A DNA stretch of 64,000 nt from Pseudomonas sp. Bc-h (GCF_002080045.1 NZ_MUIN01000017.1:186001-250000), one strand, 5' to 3'. Counted from the first letter of the stretch, positions 1 through 9,117 are shown. Notes: generated by a model from the letters alone, not told the origin. Numbers and translations are program-made.

Positions 1-706
1 GCGCAACGTCGCTGCGTCGACGGTCAAGCAGTGGGTCGTGACAGTGGACAAGAAGCGCAAGAGTGAACTGTTCATTCACCTGCTGAAAAAACAGCGCTGG
101 AGCCAGGTTCTGGTGTTCGCCAAGACCCGCGTGGGCGTCGACCAACTGGTGGATCGCTTGCAAGGGCTGAGCATCAACGCCGACGGCATTCACGGCGACA
201 AACCCCAAGCCACTCGCCAGCGCGCGCTCGATCGTTTCAAGGCGGGCGAAGTGCAAATCCTCGTCGCCACTGACGTCGCCGCCCGGGGCCTGGACATCGA
301 CGACCTGCCGACCGTGGTCAACCTCGACCTGCCAATCGTCGCTGAAGATTACGTCCACCGCATCGGCCGCACCGGCCGCGCGGGCCAGACTGGCGAAGCC
401 ATCTCGCTGGTCTGCGCCGACGAAGTCGAACTGCTCAGCGCCATCGAAGTCCTGACCCGCCAGACCCTGCAGCGCCGGGAAGAACCCGACTTCATCCCCG
501 AACACCGCGTCCCGGCCACCGATGCCACCGGTCAGATTATGAAAAAACCCAAAAAGCCGAAGAAACCGAAAGTCAGCGGTGGGGGCGGCAAGCGCAATCT
601 GGGTAAGTGGGTCGACAGCGGCGAGGTCGCTGCCGATGTGCCGGCAGCCAAGCCTGTGAGGAAGGTGCCGGTGTTTAATACCGGGCCGAGGAAGCGTAAG
701 CCGTAA
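1..706 (+). CDS. rhlE: DEAD-box ATP-dependent RNA helicase, RhlE type (5' end outside window)
   Basis: This is the C-terminal part of a DEAD-box RNA helicase, an ATP-driven enzyme that unwinds short RNA duplexes during ribosome assembly and RNA turnover. The frame is open from base 2, so the first RecA domain (Walker A, DEAD motif) lies outside the window. The visible part is the second RecA domain, with motif IV-like VLVFAKTRVGVDQL, motif V ATDVAARGLDI and motif VI HRIGRTGRAG. After about residue 160 follows a lysine-rich, low-complexity tail (KKPKKPKKPKVSGGGGKR), as is usual in RhlE proteins, where basic tails help RNA binding. The RhlE subfamily is inferred from the TVKQWVVTVDKKRKSELF stretch entering the domain. 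The gene appears unrelated to the polysaccharide genes that follow about 800 bases downstream. Confidence 0.85.
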   Translation, partial: RNVAASTVKQWVVTVDKKRKSELFIHLLKKQRWSQVLVFAKTRVGVDQLVDRLQGLSINADGIHGDKPQATRQRALDRFKAGEVQILVATDVAARGLDIDDLPTVVNLDLPIVAEDYVHRIGRTGRAGQTGEAISLVCADEVELLSAIEVLTRQTLQRREEPDFIPEHRVPATDATGQIMKKPKKPKKPKVSGGGGKRNLGKWVDSGEVAADVPAAKPVRKVPVFNTGPRKRKP

Positions 707-1510
707 GCCCATTGCATCGCCACGGTGTGTGAGACCGCGGGCGAATGGGTGTCGGACCATTCGTACAGCCCTAGAATTTCGAACCTTTGCCGGGCTGGGG
801 CGCCGGTAGCGAACGCCTAATTACTGTGCGACAATCCGCCGTCTACGCACACACTAAGACATAATATTGCCTAGCAGTTTCACTTGTGCCCGCATCCGCT
901 CACTCACGAACACTTTGTGCGTCGGGTGATAGCCGAGTGTATTGTTGGCGGCCGGGATAGTCAGGTAAAAACGTTTGCACACACTCCAGGCAAGCTCCCA
1001 GAACCTTTTCGTGATTGCTGCTCGACCCCGACGATGTTCCGTAGCGTTGAGTCCGCTAAGCGCGACAGGCGGTAGCTTTTCTACTGTTACATCGACATTA
1101 CAGCACCCGCCGCTTATGCAACTAAGCCTGCAAGCCAGCTTGTTTATCTGGTGTAGAAGCAGCGGTGTCCATCAGATGCCGACGCCCCACGCCCACACAA
1201 CTGGCGAAGTGATTCATTAATGGATCTCCTTTCGTCCGCACTTCCGAAAAACTTGCTTAACGAGCGTCGAATCTTTTGCGGCGGCATGTGCTCTAACGCC
1301 GCTCATCGCCAGCGTAGGGACATCATTACGGCCATCGTTGGCCCCTCGCTTTCGTTCAGAGACAGCAATTCTCTGCTCTCGGCAGCTTTGCAAGCGGTAC
1401 CGGGACCACGGGAAGCGCAAAGGCGTTGCTGGCCTCTGAAAACAATATTTATCTCAATTTAAACCGGATTACGAAGGGTGGACCAAGCCTGTGAGAAAGG
1501 GAATGCTTCT
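707..1510. other. Gene-free leader region before the glycosyltransferase genes
   Basis: About 800 bases without a convincing gene. The short open frames here (60-81 codons) overlap in conflicting frames and show no recognisable protein. The one recognisable signal is an ops-like element at 1068-1079. No clear sigma-70 promoter could be picked by eye. The region is probably the promoter and untranslated leader of the two plus-strand glycosyltransferase genes. Confidence 0.5.
1068..1079 (+). promoter_or_regulatory. ops-like element (RfaH recruitment signal)
   Basis: The sequence GGCGGTAGCTTT matches the ops consensus GGCGGTAGnnT, which pauses RNA polymerase and recruits the NusG paralogue RfaH so that long polysaccharide operons are transcribed without early termination. 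It lies on the strand of, and about 430 bases before, the first glycosyltransferase gene, a typical leader position. A second GTAGC lies at 1041-1045, faintly recalling a JUMPstart element, but the spacing differs from the enterobacterial version. The match is seen directly; the function is inferred from context. Confidence 0.5.
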
Positions 1511-3748
1511 ATGCCTCAATTGAAACAGCGTCTGAAGAACGGGATATATCAGGCTTATCGCGGCCTGCCGTTGTCTACCCACCGCCGCCGGCAGATCAAG
1601 AACTTTCTTTTCCGCTACCTGGGGCCCGTCTTCAAGGACTTGCATGCCTATAAAGCATGGGTGCATTACCATGAGCAGCTCCTTCGGGATAAAGAGTCAG
1701 AAGAAGACTCGATGATTCCCAAGGCTGTTGTATTTTCTGAGCCCCCGGTAGCAAACGGTGTGTGGGAGTGGGACGACTATCGCCATATTCGATCCCGTAT
1801 TGCCGATGCGAAGAGGACAGAAAGAGCCCGCCGCTCACCTGAGCCGATTGAGGTTCTGGACTTCGAGGCCTCTGAGCTCGCCGAGATTGCCACAGCGCTG
1901 AACTTCAACGGGCTTGGCGCGACTCCGCTGGTCTCGATCATCATTCCGGTCTTCAATAACGTTAAGCTGACCCTCGAATGCCTTGCTTCCATCGAGCGTC
2001 ATCTTCCTGAGGATATGGCGATCGAGGTGATCGTCGCCGATGATGCGTCTTCGGACGACACACAGGCGCTCATTCAAGCGGTGCCGAATATCAAGTACGT
2101 GCGCGGCGAGCAAAATCTTGGGTTCCTGCGCAACTGCAATCGGGCCATGGCCCAAGTTACCGGCAAGTACACAATTTACCTGAACAATGATGTACAGGTG
2201 ACCGAGGGCTGGCTGCAAGCGCTGCTGTCCACATTCGATACTTATAAAAACGTCGGTGCCGTCGGCCCGAAGTTCGTATATCCGAACGGCCACCTGCAAG
2301 AAGCAGGCGCTTCACTGGCGCCCGACGGCATTTCGACCATGGTCGGTTTTGGCGAACATCCAGACGAGCCGCGTTTCAATTACACACGCCGCGTCGACTA
2401 TGTTTCGGGCGCATGCCTGGTCGCTCCTACCGAACTGCTGAGGAAAGTGGGTGGCTTCTCGGAAGAGTTCCTGCCTTGCTATTGCGAGGACAGCGACCTG
2501 TGCATGAGCATCAGGGCGGCGGGCTACGAGATCTACTACAACCCGGATGCGACGATCATTCATCACTTGTCGAAGACGACCGCCGCTACCGACAATGCTT
2601 TCAAGATGGAATGCATTTCCAAAAACGTCAGCGTCTTGAACAGGAAGTGGGCGTCCGCAATCGAGAAGAAATTCGACCCGCGGCTGATTACGTTCTACCT
2701 GCCTCAATTCCATCCCGTTCCCGAAAACGACCTCTGGTGGGGCAAAGGGTTTACCGAGTGGACGAACGTCAGCAAGGCGCGTCCCAATTTCGTCGGTCAC
2801 TACCAGCCACGCATTCCGGCCGACCATGGCTACTATGACCTGCGTCTTCTTGAGGTCTTGAAGTCTCAGGCAGAGCTTGCACAGCGCTATGGCATCCACG
2901 GCTTCTGCTTCTATTACTACTGGTTCGACGGCAAGCGTCTGCTGGAGCGTCCGGTAGAGCAACTGCTGCTGAGCGACAAGCCTGATATTCCGTTCTGCCT
3001 CTGCTGGGCGAACGAAAACTGGACACGCCGTTGGGACGGTCAAGAGCAAGAGATCCTGATGGCTCAGGCTCATACCGAAGAGGACGACGTGGCGGTCATT
3101 TATGACCTGATCCGGTTCTTCAAGGATGACCGATACATCAAGGTGGACGACCGTCCATTGATCCTCATTTATCGAGTGACGCTGTTCCCCGACTTCGCCA
3201 AAACCGCCGCAAGCTGGCGCAAGGTCTGCCGTGAGCAGGGGCTTGGCGAAATCTATATCGCCATGGTCGAGTCGTTCGAGCTGTCTCATGCGAACACTCA
3301 TCCGTCGGAGTATGGCTGTGATGCTGCCGTTGAATTCCCTCCGCAGGGGATGGCGGAGATCAAGCCACCGAGTGGCGAGGTCATCAATCCCGAGTTTGCG
3401 GGGCATGTAGCGGACTACCGTGACATCGCTGTGAGATATGCGTCCCGACCTGCGCCTGGCTACACGCGCTTCAAAGGTGCAATGCCGGGCTGGGACAACA
3501 CGGCACGTCGTCAGCACGCCGGTTTCTGCTTCGAGAAAGCCTCACCGGGAGCGTTCCAGGCTTGGCTGGAGGAATCCATCGTCGATACCCGAGAACAAAA
3601 CTTCGGGGATGAGCGACTGGTGTTCATCAACGCCTGGAACGAATGGGCCGAAGGTGCCTATCTGGAACCCGACCGTCGCTATGGCCACACCTATCTCGAG
3701 GCTGTTAGCAACGCGCTGGACGCTTCGCGTCTGTTGAACAAAAATTAA
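1511..3748 (+). CDS. Bifunctional glycosyltransferase: GT2 domain fused to WbsX-type (GH99-like) domain
   Basis: A 745-residue cytoplasmic enzyme of surface-polysaccharide assembly with two sugar-handling domains. After a basic N-terminal stretch, residues of about 140-380 form a GT-A family 2 domain: PLVSIIIPVFNN, the DDASSDDT nucleotide-binding segment, and YLNNDVQVTEGWL carrying the metal-binding DxD-like site. From about residue 395 follows a WbsX domain (FYLPQFHPVPENDLWWGKGF, YGIHGFCFYYYWFDGKRLLE, CWANENWTRRWDG), a family seen in O-antigen and rhamnan loci. The chosen ATG has a good AAGGGA Shine-Dalgarno 8 bases upstream; an upstream GTG at 1478 would add 11 residues but lacks one. The next glycosyltransferase starts 14 bases downstream, so the two are probably co-transcribed. 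Donor and acceptor cannot be read from sequence. Confidence 0.85.
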   Translation: MPQLKQRLKNGIYQAYRGLPLSTHRRRQIKNFLFRYLGPVFKDLHAYKAWVHYHEQLLRDKESEEDSMIPKAVVFSEPPVANGVWEWDDYRHIRSRIADAKRTERARRSPEPIEVLDFEASELAEIATALNFNGLGATPLVSIIIPVFNNVKLTLECLASIERHLPEDMAIEVIVADDASSDDTQALIQAVPNIKYVRGEQNLGFLRNCNRAMAQVTGKYTIYLNNDVQVTEGWLQALLSTFDTYKNVGAVGPKFVYPNGHLQEAGASLAPDGISTMVGFGEHPDEPRFNYTRRVDYVSGACLVAPTELLRKVGGFSEEFLPCYCEDSDLCMSIRAAGYEIYYNPDATIIHHLSKTTAATDNAFKMECISKNVSVLNRKWASAIEKKFDPRLITFYLPQFHPVPENDLWWGKGFTEWTNVSKARPNFVGHYQPRIPADHGYYDLRLLEVLKSQAELAQRYGIHGFCFYYYWFDGKRLLERPVEQLLLSDKPDIPFCLCWANENWTRRWDGQEQEILMAQAHTEEDDVAVIYDLIRFFKDDRYIKVDDRPLILIYRVTLFPDFAKTAASWRKVCREQGLGEIYIAMVESFELSHANTHPSEYGCDAAVEFPPQGMAEIKPPSGEVINPEFAGHVADYRDIAVRYASRPAPGYTRFKGAMPGWDNTARRQHAGFCFEKASPGAFQAWLEESIVDTREQNFGDERLVFINAWNEWAEGAYLEPDRRYGHTYLEAVSNALDASRLLNKN

Positions 3749-3762
3749 GCGGCTGGAACCTG

Positions 3763-4905
3763 ATGACTCGCATAAATAACGACAGTAGTGACGTGTGCCT
3801 CGCTGGCCATCCGTTTGCGCCGATTGGAATGGGTGAGCACGTTCGCGCCACGTTTCGCTCGCTTCGAGCCGTGTACACGCCTCCCAGGCTCCACGACATT
3901 TACAAACTGGTGCAGCCCAACGAGGCCGAAGTCGCCGAGTTTTCTGGAGCGATGATCGAAGAACCCGCGCCGATCAACGTCTTCCATATCAACGGAAACG
4001 AGGTTGACCAGGTCTGGACGCACATCAGCCACAGTCGGCCATGGACGGGATACAACATTGTGTATCCACTGTGGGAACTGCCCCGCTATCCGAAGGAATG
4101 GGCAGTCGAGCTTGATCGCTTCGATGAGATCTGGGCCGCGTCGCGGTTCGTCATGGAAGGGTTGCAGGAGGTCTGCACCAAGCCGGTAGTGCACATGCCT
4201 CTGGCGACGGAAATCAAGCTCGATAGCTTTATGAGCCGCCGCTTTTTCGGCCTGCCCGAAGCGGATTATGTGTTCCTGTTCTTCTATGACCTGCGTTCGT
4301 ATTCCGCCCGCAAAAACCCTCAGGGTGTGCTGGAGGCGTTCAAGAAGCTCGTTGAAAAACGGCCTTACACCAAGACGCATCTCGTGATCAAAGTGAACGG
4401 TGTCGACACCAATCCCCAAGCCTTTGAGGACTTGAAGCTACAGGTCCACGAGCTGCATGGCCGGGTCACGCTGATCGACAGGATGATGAGCAGTAATGAA
4501 GTTAAAAACCTGCTGCGATGCAGTGATTGCTTCGTCTCCCTTCATCGTTCCGAGGGCTATGGCTTTGGTATCGCCGAAGCCATGGTGCTGGGCAAGCCGG
4601 TGATTGCCACTGCTTACTCGGGGAATATGGATTTCATGACCGAAGACACCAGCTTGGCAGTGGGGTACCACTTGGTGCCAGTGCTTGAGGGTGAGTACCC
4701 GCACCATGAAGGCCAACGTTGGGCTGATCCTGACTATGAGCAAGCGACAAGCTACATGGTCAAGCTGGTCGATGATCCTGCAATGGGTCGAGCTATAGGC
4801 AAGAAAGCGAGGCTGCACATGCAAAGCTATTTTGACTACCGGTCAACAGGATTGCGCTACCGCGACAGGCTCAACGAGATTCGCGCCGCGTTACGCAGCC
4901 AATGA
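3763..4905 (+). CDS. Glycosyltransferase family 4 (GT-B fold)
   Basis: A 380-residue retaining-type GT-B glycosyltransferase, probably adding one sugar of the surface polysaccharide on the cytoplasmic face of the inner membrane. The N-terminal half begins with SDVCLAGHPFAPIGMGEH, the usual glycine-rich acceptor-side loop. The C-terminal half contains VSLHRSEGYGFGIAEAMVLG, matching the EX7E motif of family 4 that binds the donor nucleotide sugar, followed by KPVIATAYSGNMDF. The length is typical for the family. It follows the fused GT2/WbsX gene by 14 bases and is followed by a strong bidirectional terminator, so it closes a two-gene unit convergent with rmd. With GDP-D-rhamnose genes on the other side of the terminator, a D-rhamnosyl- or mannosyltransferase role is plausible but unproven. 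Confidence 0.85.
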   Translation: MTRINNDSSDVCLAGHPFAPIGMGEHVRATFRSLRAVYTPPRLHDIYKLVQPNEAEVAEFSGAMIEEPAPINVFHINGNEVDQVWTHISHSRPWTGYNIVYPLWELPRYPKEWAVELDRFDEIWAASRFVMEGLQEVCTKPVVHMPLATEIKLDSFMSRRFFGLPEADYVFLFFYDLRSYSARKNPQGVLEAFKKLVEKRPYTKTHLVIKVNGVDTNPQAFEDLKLQVHELHGRVTLIDRMMSSNEVKNLLRCSDCFVSLHRSEGYGFGIAEAMVLGKPVIATAYSGNMDFMTEDTSLAVGYHLVPVLEGEYPHHEGQRWADPDYEQATSYMVKLVDDPAMGRAIGKKARLHMQSYFDYRSTGLRYRDRLNEIRAALRSQ

Positions 4906-4945
4906 CGTGAAGCGGCTTCTGGAGCCGTTTCGCTTTTAGCTGAAC

Positions 4946-4980
4946 AAAAAAAACGCCTGATGACATCAGGCGTTTTTTTT
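4946..4980. terminator. Bidirectional intrinsic terminator between convergent genes
   Basis: The stem CGCCTGA/TCAGGCG (4954-4960 with 4966-4972) is closed by a short loop, flanked on the left by a run of eight A and on the right by eight T. It therefore reads as an intrinsic terminator on both strands, serving the plus-strand glycosyltransferase ending at 4905 and the minus-strand rmd ending at 5000. Confidence 0.9.
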
Positions 4981-4999
4981 GTTTCTGGCAGGCAAAAAA

Positions 5000-5965
5000 T
5001 TATGTCATTGCAGGGGCTGTAGCCATCTGTCGGCGCCAGTCGGCCAAAATGCTCTCCAGCGTTTCGCTCAGCGGTGTTGTCGGCGCCCACCCAAGCTCGT
5101 TCCGGATACGACTGTTAGAGCCCGCCGCGACAGGAATGTCGGAGGGACGTAAACGGTCCGGGTCGGTTTGAACCTCGATTGCCAGTGAACTGAGTTTGAG
5201 CAGCTCATCGAGCATCGCCTGAATCTTTTTGCTCGCGCCCGATGAGATGTTGTAGATCAGGTGATCGAGCTTTCCATCTTTAACCGAGAGAAACTTCGCA
5301 TACGCGTCGCACACATCATCGACGCTCAAGAAGTCCCGACTGGCGTCGAGATTGCCCACCTTTATGGCCGGGGACTGCAAGCCCGCTTCTATCGAGGCGA
5401 TCTGCTTTGCAAAAGACCCCGTCACGAAGTCAGCACTTTGCCCTGGGCCGATGTGGTTGAAGGGGCGAACGATGACTCCATTCATGCCCTGGCGAAGATA
5501 CTGCAGCATCGATATCTCTGCTGCGAGCTTACTTGCCGCATATGGGTTCATCGGTGCGCAAGGCGCCTCCTCGTCCAGCAGGCTGCCCGATTTGAACGAC
5601 TCGCCATAGACTTCAGATGAACTGACGAAAAGCGTAAAGCAGTCGGGCGCATGAGCTTTCAACGACTCCAGCAGATTCATGGTGCCCATGACGTTGGTGT
5701 TCCACGTCAGCAACGGGTCCTTGAAACTGATGGCGACGTTGGAAATGGCAGCAAGGTGCACAAGGTGGGTCGGGTTTATCTGCTGGATGACCGTGTCGAC
5801 ATTCGCGCGATCACAGATATCCAGTACGGTGTAGCGAAGGTCCGCGTCCTGTTCGGTTGGCAGCGAGCCAACCGTCCCGAACACTTCATGACCCTCCCGC
5901 AAGAGACGTCTGTGAAGCACCTTCCCGACAAAACCGTTGGCCCCTGTTAACAGAATCCTGCTCAT
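5000..5965 (-). CDS. rmd: GDP-6-deoxy-D-mannose (4-keto) reductase, makes GDP-D-rhamnose
   Basis: A 321-residue short-chain dehydrogenase of the extended type. It reduces GDP-4-keto-6-deoxy-D-mannose, the Gmd product, to GDP-D-rhamnose, the donor for the D-rhamnan common polysaccharide antigen of pseudomonads. The N-terminus ILLTGANGFVGKVL is the NAD(P)-binding GxxGxxG motif; VSSSEVYG and PYAASKLAAE supply the catalytic Ser and the YxxxK pair. It could in principle be another NDP-sugar epimerase/reductase, but its position directly behind gmd and wbpW fixes the likely substrate, as in the P. aeruginosa rmd-gmd-wbpW cluster. A GGAG site lies 8 bases before the ATG. It is the last gene of the minus-strand series, ending at the bidirectional terminator. 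Confidence 0.9.
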   Translation of the reverse strand: MSRILLTGANGFVGKVLHRRLLREGHEVFGTVGSLPTEQDADLRYTVLDICDRANVDTVIQQINPTHLVHLAAISNVAISFKDPLLTWNTNVMGTMNLLESLKAHAPDCFTLFVSSSEVYGESFKSGSLLDEEAPCAPMNPYAASKLAAEISMLQYLRQGMNGVIVRPFNHIGPGQSADFVTGSFAKQIASIEAGLQSPAIKVGNLDASRDFLSVDDVCDAYAKFLSVKDGKLDHLIYNISSGASKKIQAMLDELLKLSSLAIEVQTDPDRLRPSDIPVAAGSNSRIRNELGWAPTTPLSETLESILADWRRQMATAPAMT

Positions 5966-6041
5966 GCCAAATACTCCAAGTCCGTTACTTTTTTACCAGG
6001 GGGCGGTACAGGAAGAGCGTCACCTGCGAGTCGATGCCGGG

Positions 6042-7073
6042 TCAGAACGAGAAGCCCAGTTCGTTGCGGCGCAAATCGGCTTCGACCATCATGCGGCACA
6101 GCTCTTCCAGCGAGGTCTTGGCTTCCCATCCAAGCACTCTCCGGGCTTTCTCGGGGTTGCCCAGCAACTGTTCCACTTCGGTAGGGCGATAGAATTTAGG
6201 GTTCACGGAAATGAGCGTCCGGCCGGTGGCTTCGTCGATACCGGTTTCGTTTTCGTTCTCACCCTTCCAGGTAATGTTGATGTCCACTGCCTTGAAGGCG
6301 AGGGAAACGAAGTCACGCACCGATTCCATACGGTTAGTGGCCAGCACGAAAGTATCCGGCTGATCGGCTTGCAGCATGCGCCACATCCCTTCCACGTACT
6401 CCTTGGCATAACCCCAGTCGCGCTTGGCGTCCATGTTGCCGAGTTCCAGGCGGTCCAGCTTGTTCAGCTTGATCTTGGCGACACTGTCGGTGATCTTGCG
6501 GGTTACGAACTCTCGACCACGTAGCGGTGATTCGTGATTGAACAGGATACCGCTGGTGCCGAAAATGTCGTATGACTCCCGATAGTTGATAGTCATCCAG
6601 TGGGCGAACAGCTTCGCGACGCCGTAAGGGCTGCGCGGATAGAACGGGGTGGTCTCGACTTGCGGCACTTCCTGGACTTTACCGAACATCTCGGAAGTCG
6701 ACGCCTGGTAGAAGCGGATCTTGGGATTTACGATTCTGATCGCTTCCAACAGATTGACCGCGCCCAGGCCGGTAATCTCGGAAGTGGTCATTGGTTGGTC
6801 GAAAGACACGCCGACGAAGCTTTGCGCTGCCAGGTTATAAACTTCAGTCGCCTGGGTGCGCTCAAGCAGACGGATGCTGGTCGAGAGATCAGTGAGATCG
6901 TATTCAACCAGATGCAGATTTGGATGTTGATCGAGCCCCAGTTCGTTGAGCCGCCAGAAGTTGACAGAGCTGGTACGGCGATAAGTGCCGTAAACGGTAT
7001 AACCTTTGGCGATCAGAAGTTGCGCCAAATAAGCACCATCCTGGCCAGTGATACCAGTGACAATAGCGATCAT
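6042..7073 (-). CDS. gmd: GDP-mannose 4,6-dehydratase
   Basis: A 343-residue enzyme converting GDP-D-mannose to GDP-4-keto-6-deoxy-D-mannose, the first committed step to GDP-D-rhamnose. It shows the classic family signatures: AIVTGITGQDGAYLAQLL at the N-terminus (nucleotide binding), FYQASTSEMFGK with the catalytic Ser/Thr and Glu, YPRSPYGVAKLFAHW with the YxxxK pair, and NHESPLRGREFVTRKI for GDP binding. The ATG at 7073 is preceded by GGAGGA at close spacing and gives the standard MIAIVTGITG start; an upstream TTG would add six residues that read through the Shine-Dalgarno itself and is unlikely. It sits between wbpW and rmd, in the order in which the pathway runs. Confidence 0.95.
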   Translation of the reverse strand: MIAIVTGITGQDGAYLAQLLIAKGYTVYGTYRRTSSVNFWRLNELGLDQHPNLHLVEYDLTDLSTSIRLLERTQATEVYNLAAQSFVGVSFDQPMTTSEITGLGAVNLLEAIRIVNPKIRFYQASTSEMFGKVQEVPQVETTPFYPRSPYGVAKLFAHWMTINYRESYDIFGTSGILFNHESPLRGREFVTRKITDSVAKIKLNKLDRLELGNMDAKRDWGYAKEYVEGMWRMLQADQPDTFVLATNRMESVRDFVSLAFKAVDINITWKGENENETGIDEATGRTLISVNPKFYRPTEVEQLLGNPEKARRVLGWEAKTSLEELCRMMVEADLRRNELGFSF

Positions 7074-7313
7074 AAATCCTCCAAGATTCAATCCCTTCGC
7101 GACCCTCGACGGAGCCCAGGGGGGTAATAGATCAACGGGGCCATGATACTGACTATGGGCCTCAATGACGAGGTCGGGAGCGCGCTGCCGCGCGCGTTGC
7201 CACGATGTCTCAGGCTAGCAGGCCAGCCATGATTTGCTCCTCCGACAGCGCGTCCGGAGCTGAAAAATGCAGGAAATGATGCCGGGGGGCAGGAGAGGGC
7301 GTTGCATCGATGA

Positions 7314-7354
7314 CTCTCGCCCGTCGCCGCTTCAAGCACGCAGGCGGGCGAGAG
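7314..7354 (-). repeat. Inverted repeat downstream of wbpW
   Basis: CTCTCGCCCG (7314-7323) and its exact complement CGGGCGAGAG (7345-7354) flank a 21-base spacer just after the wbpW stop codon. Transcribed from the minus strand it would form a GC-rich stem-loop without a following U-run. It may stabilise the wbpW message end or attenuate transcription into gmd; no specific role can be assigned. Confidence 0.45.
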
Positions 7355-7367
7355 CAGGCTCGCTTAA

Positions 7368-8807
7368 CTACTTCGCGCGACCATAGATGTCTTCCAGGCG
7401 GACGATATCGTCCTCGCCCACATAGTCACCGCTCTGCACCTCGATAAGCACAAGATCGATCACGCCAGGGTTGCTCAGCCGGTGTTGGTGGCCGGCGCGA
7501 ATGAATGTGGATTCATTGGTGTTGAGCATGAATTCCTTGTCCCCGTTGACTACCGTCGCCATGCCGCTGACAACGATCCAGTGTTCACTGCGGTGATGAT
7601 GCAACTGCAATGACAGCGACGCCTTCGGCTTCACGACGATCCGCTTGATCTTGAAGCGATCACCGTTCTCAAGCGTGGTGTAGGTTCCCCACGGGCGATG
7701 TACCGTACGATGCAGCAAATGAAGTGTATGCCCGCTGCTCTTGAGTTGGCCGACGATGTGCTTCACATCTTGAGCGTGATCCTTGTGCGCAATCATCAGC
7801 GCATCCGGCGTGTCCACCACCAGCAAATCCTCGACGCCTACCAGCGCTGTGAGGCGATCTTCGCTGTTGACATAGTTGTTGCGCGAGCCGTGAGACAACA
7901 CCTCGCCTTCAAAACGGTTGCCATTGTCGTCCCTGGCAGTGAGCTCGCTGACGGCATTCCAGGAACCGATGTCGCTCCAGCCGATGTCGCATGGCACGGT
8001 TGCTACACGGTCTGAACGCTCCATCAAGGCGTAGTCGATCGAGATGTCCGGGACTTTCGCAAAAGAATCGGCGTCGACCGCGAGGCAGTGATAGGCATCA
8101 CCCTGCGTCAGCCGCGAGCTCGCCAGAGAAGCCGCTGCCGCATCCAGCACGTCCGGGGCATGCTTGGCAAACTCCTCGAGCACTGTCCCCACCTGGAAGC
8201 AGAACATGCCGGCGTTCCAGAAGTAATTGCCTGCCGCGAGGTATGACTCAGCTGTCTTAAGGTCCGGCTTTTCGACGAAGCGCGCAACTTTCAACCCCTC
8301 ATCTGTCCCAATCGCATCGCCAGCTTCTATATAGCCAAAACCCGTTTCCGGATACTGGGGCTGAACGCCAAACGTCACCAGCCAGCCCTGCGATGAAAGC
8401 GACACCGCTTTCGCGACGGCTGAAGCAAAGGCAGCCTCATCCTGGATCAGATGGTCGGCGGCAAGCACCAGCATATGAGCGCCATCACCTTTCAATCCCT
8501 GAATCTGCAGCGCTGCCATCGCAACCGCTGCTGCAGTATTGCGACCGAACGGTTCGAGAATGAAGCCCTGAGCCAGCCCCGCCGTGTTCACGCTGCGGTA
8601 CTCATCTTCTGTCTTGAACAGCAACTCACGATTGGTCACGGTCAAGACCTGCGAAATGCCCTTGAGCGAAGCGGCGCGCAAGAATGTTTTCTGGATCAGA
8701 TTCTGGCCATCCGGCAACGTCATGAACGGCTTCGGATGGGCCTCGCGGGACACGGGCCACAACCGGCTGCCAACGCCGCCAGAGAGAATTACGGGTATCA
8801 GGTCCAT
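7368..8807 (-). CDS. wbpW: Bifunctional mannose-1-phosphate guanylyltransferase / mannose-6-phosphate isomerase
   Basis: A 479-residue type II enzyme (AlgA/WbpW/ManC family) that isomerises fructose-6-phosphate to mannose-6-phosphate and also makes GDP-mannose from mannose-1-phosphate. It supplies GDP-mannose to Gmd. The nucleotidyltransferase half starts IPVILSGGVGSRLWPVSRE, followed by PKPF and the FVEKPD active-site segment. The C-terminal cupin (from about residue 365) has RPWGTYTTLENGDRFKIKRI and LQLHHHRSEHWIVVSG with the metal-binding histidines of the isomerase. The length is normal for the bifunctional form. AAGGA lies 8 bases before the ATG. Upstream of gmd-rmd it matches the P. aeruginosa A-band arrangement, hence wbpW rather than algA. 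The phosphomannomutase step is presumably encoded elsewhere (algC). Confidence 0.92.
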   Translation of the reverse strand: MDLIPVILSGGVGSRLWPVSREAHPKPFMTLPDGQNLIQKTFLRAASLKGISQVLTVTNRELLFKTEDEYRSVNTAGLAQGFILEPFGRNTAAAVAMAALQIQGLKGDGAHMLVLAADHLIQDEAAFASAVAKAVSLSSQGWLVTFGVQPQYPETGFGYIEAGDAIGTDEGLKVARFVEKPDLKTAESYLAAGNYFWNAGMFCFQVGTVLEEFAKHAPDVLDAAAASLASSRLTQGDAYHCLAVDADSFAKVPDISIDYALMERSDRVATVPCDIGWSDIGSWNAVSELTARDDNGNRFEGEVLSHGSRNNYVNSEDRLTALVGVEDLLVVDTPDALMIAHKDHAQDVKHIVGQLKSSGHTLHLLHRTVHRPWGTYTTLENGDRFKIKRIVVKPKASLSLQLHHHRSEHWIVVSGMATVVNGDKEFMLNTNESTFIRAGHQHRLSNPGVIDLVLIEVQSGDYVGEDDIVRLEDIYGRAK

Positions 8808-9117
8808 GTGATGATCCTTAGGTGCAACTCGTAGTTATATGGTATGCGTGCGTGGCTGGCCGATCTTAGCTGACTGCCAGATCAGTCTAAGAGACATGTG
8901 TAAGCATTTATATGGAGGAATAACATGGTATCTTGATCAGCTGGGCTCAACGCGCACATACGTGCGGAGGATACCAGAGAAAAACCGCGTACGTGGCTAA
9001 GACCTTGGGTTGGCGATGATGAGGGTGAGGAGCGTCGGGTATGTCCAAAAAACTACCGAGCTGATCGCTAAATTCGTGGGAAACAATCTTGTACGAATGC
9101 TTCCCAATCGAGTCCGG
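8808..9117. other. Gene-free interval before wbpW
   Basis: About 310 bases, AT-richer than the flanking wbpW gene, between wbpW and the upstream GT61-like gene on the same strand. It presumably holds a promoter for wbpW-gmd-rmd. No clear terminator, promoter pair or small gene could be recognised in it. Confidence 0.4.

Noticed and set aside
884..1462. Several overlapping small open frames (63-81 codons) before the first glycosyltransferase
   Set aside because: They conflict with one another in frame and strand, lack ribosome sites and have no recognisable composition; the region is better explained as an untranslated leader.
2312..3517. A minus-strand open frame of 401 codons opposite the GT2-WbsX gene
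   Set aside because: No motif can be recognised and the plus strand encodes conserved WbsX motifs across the same bases.
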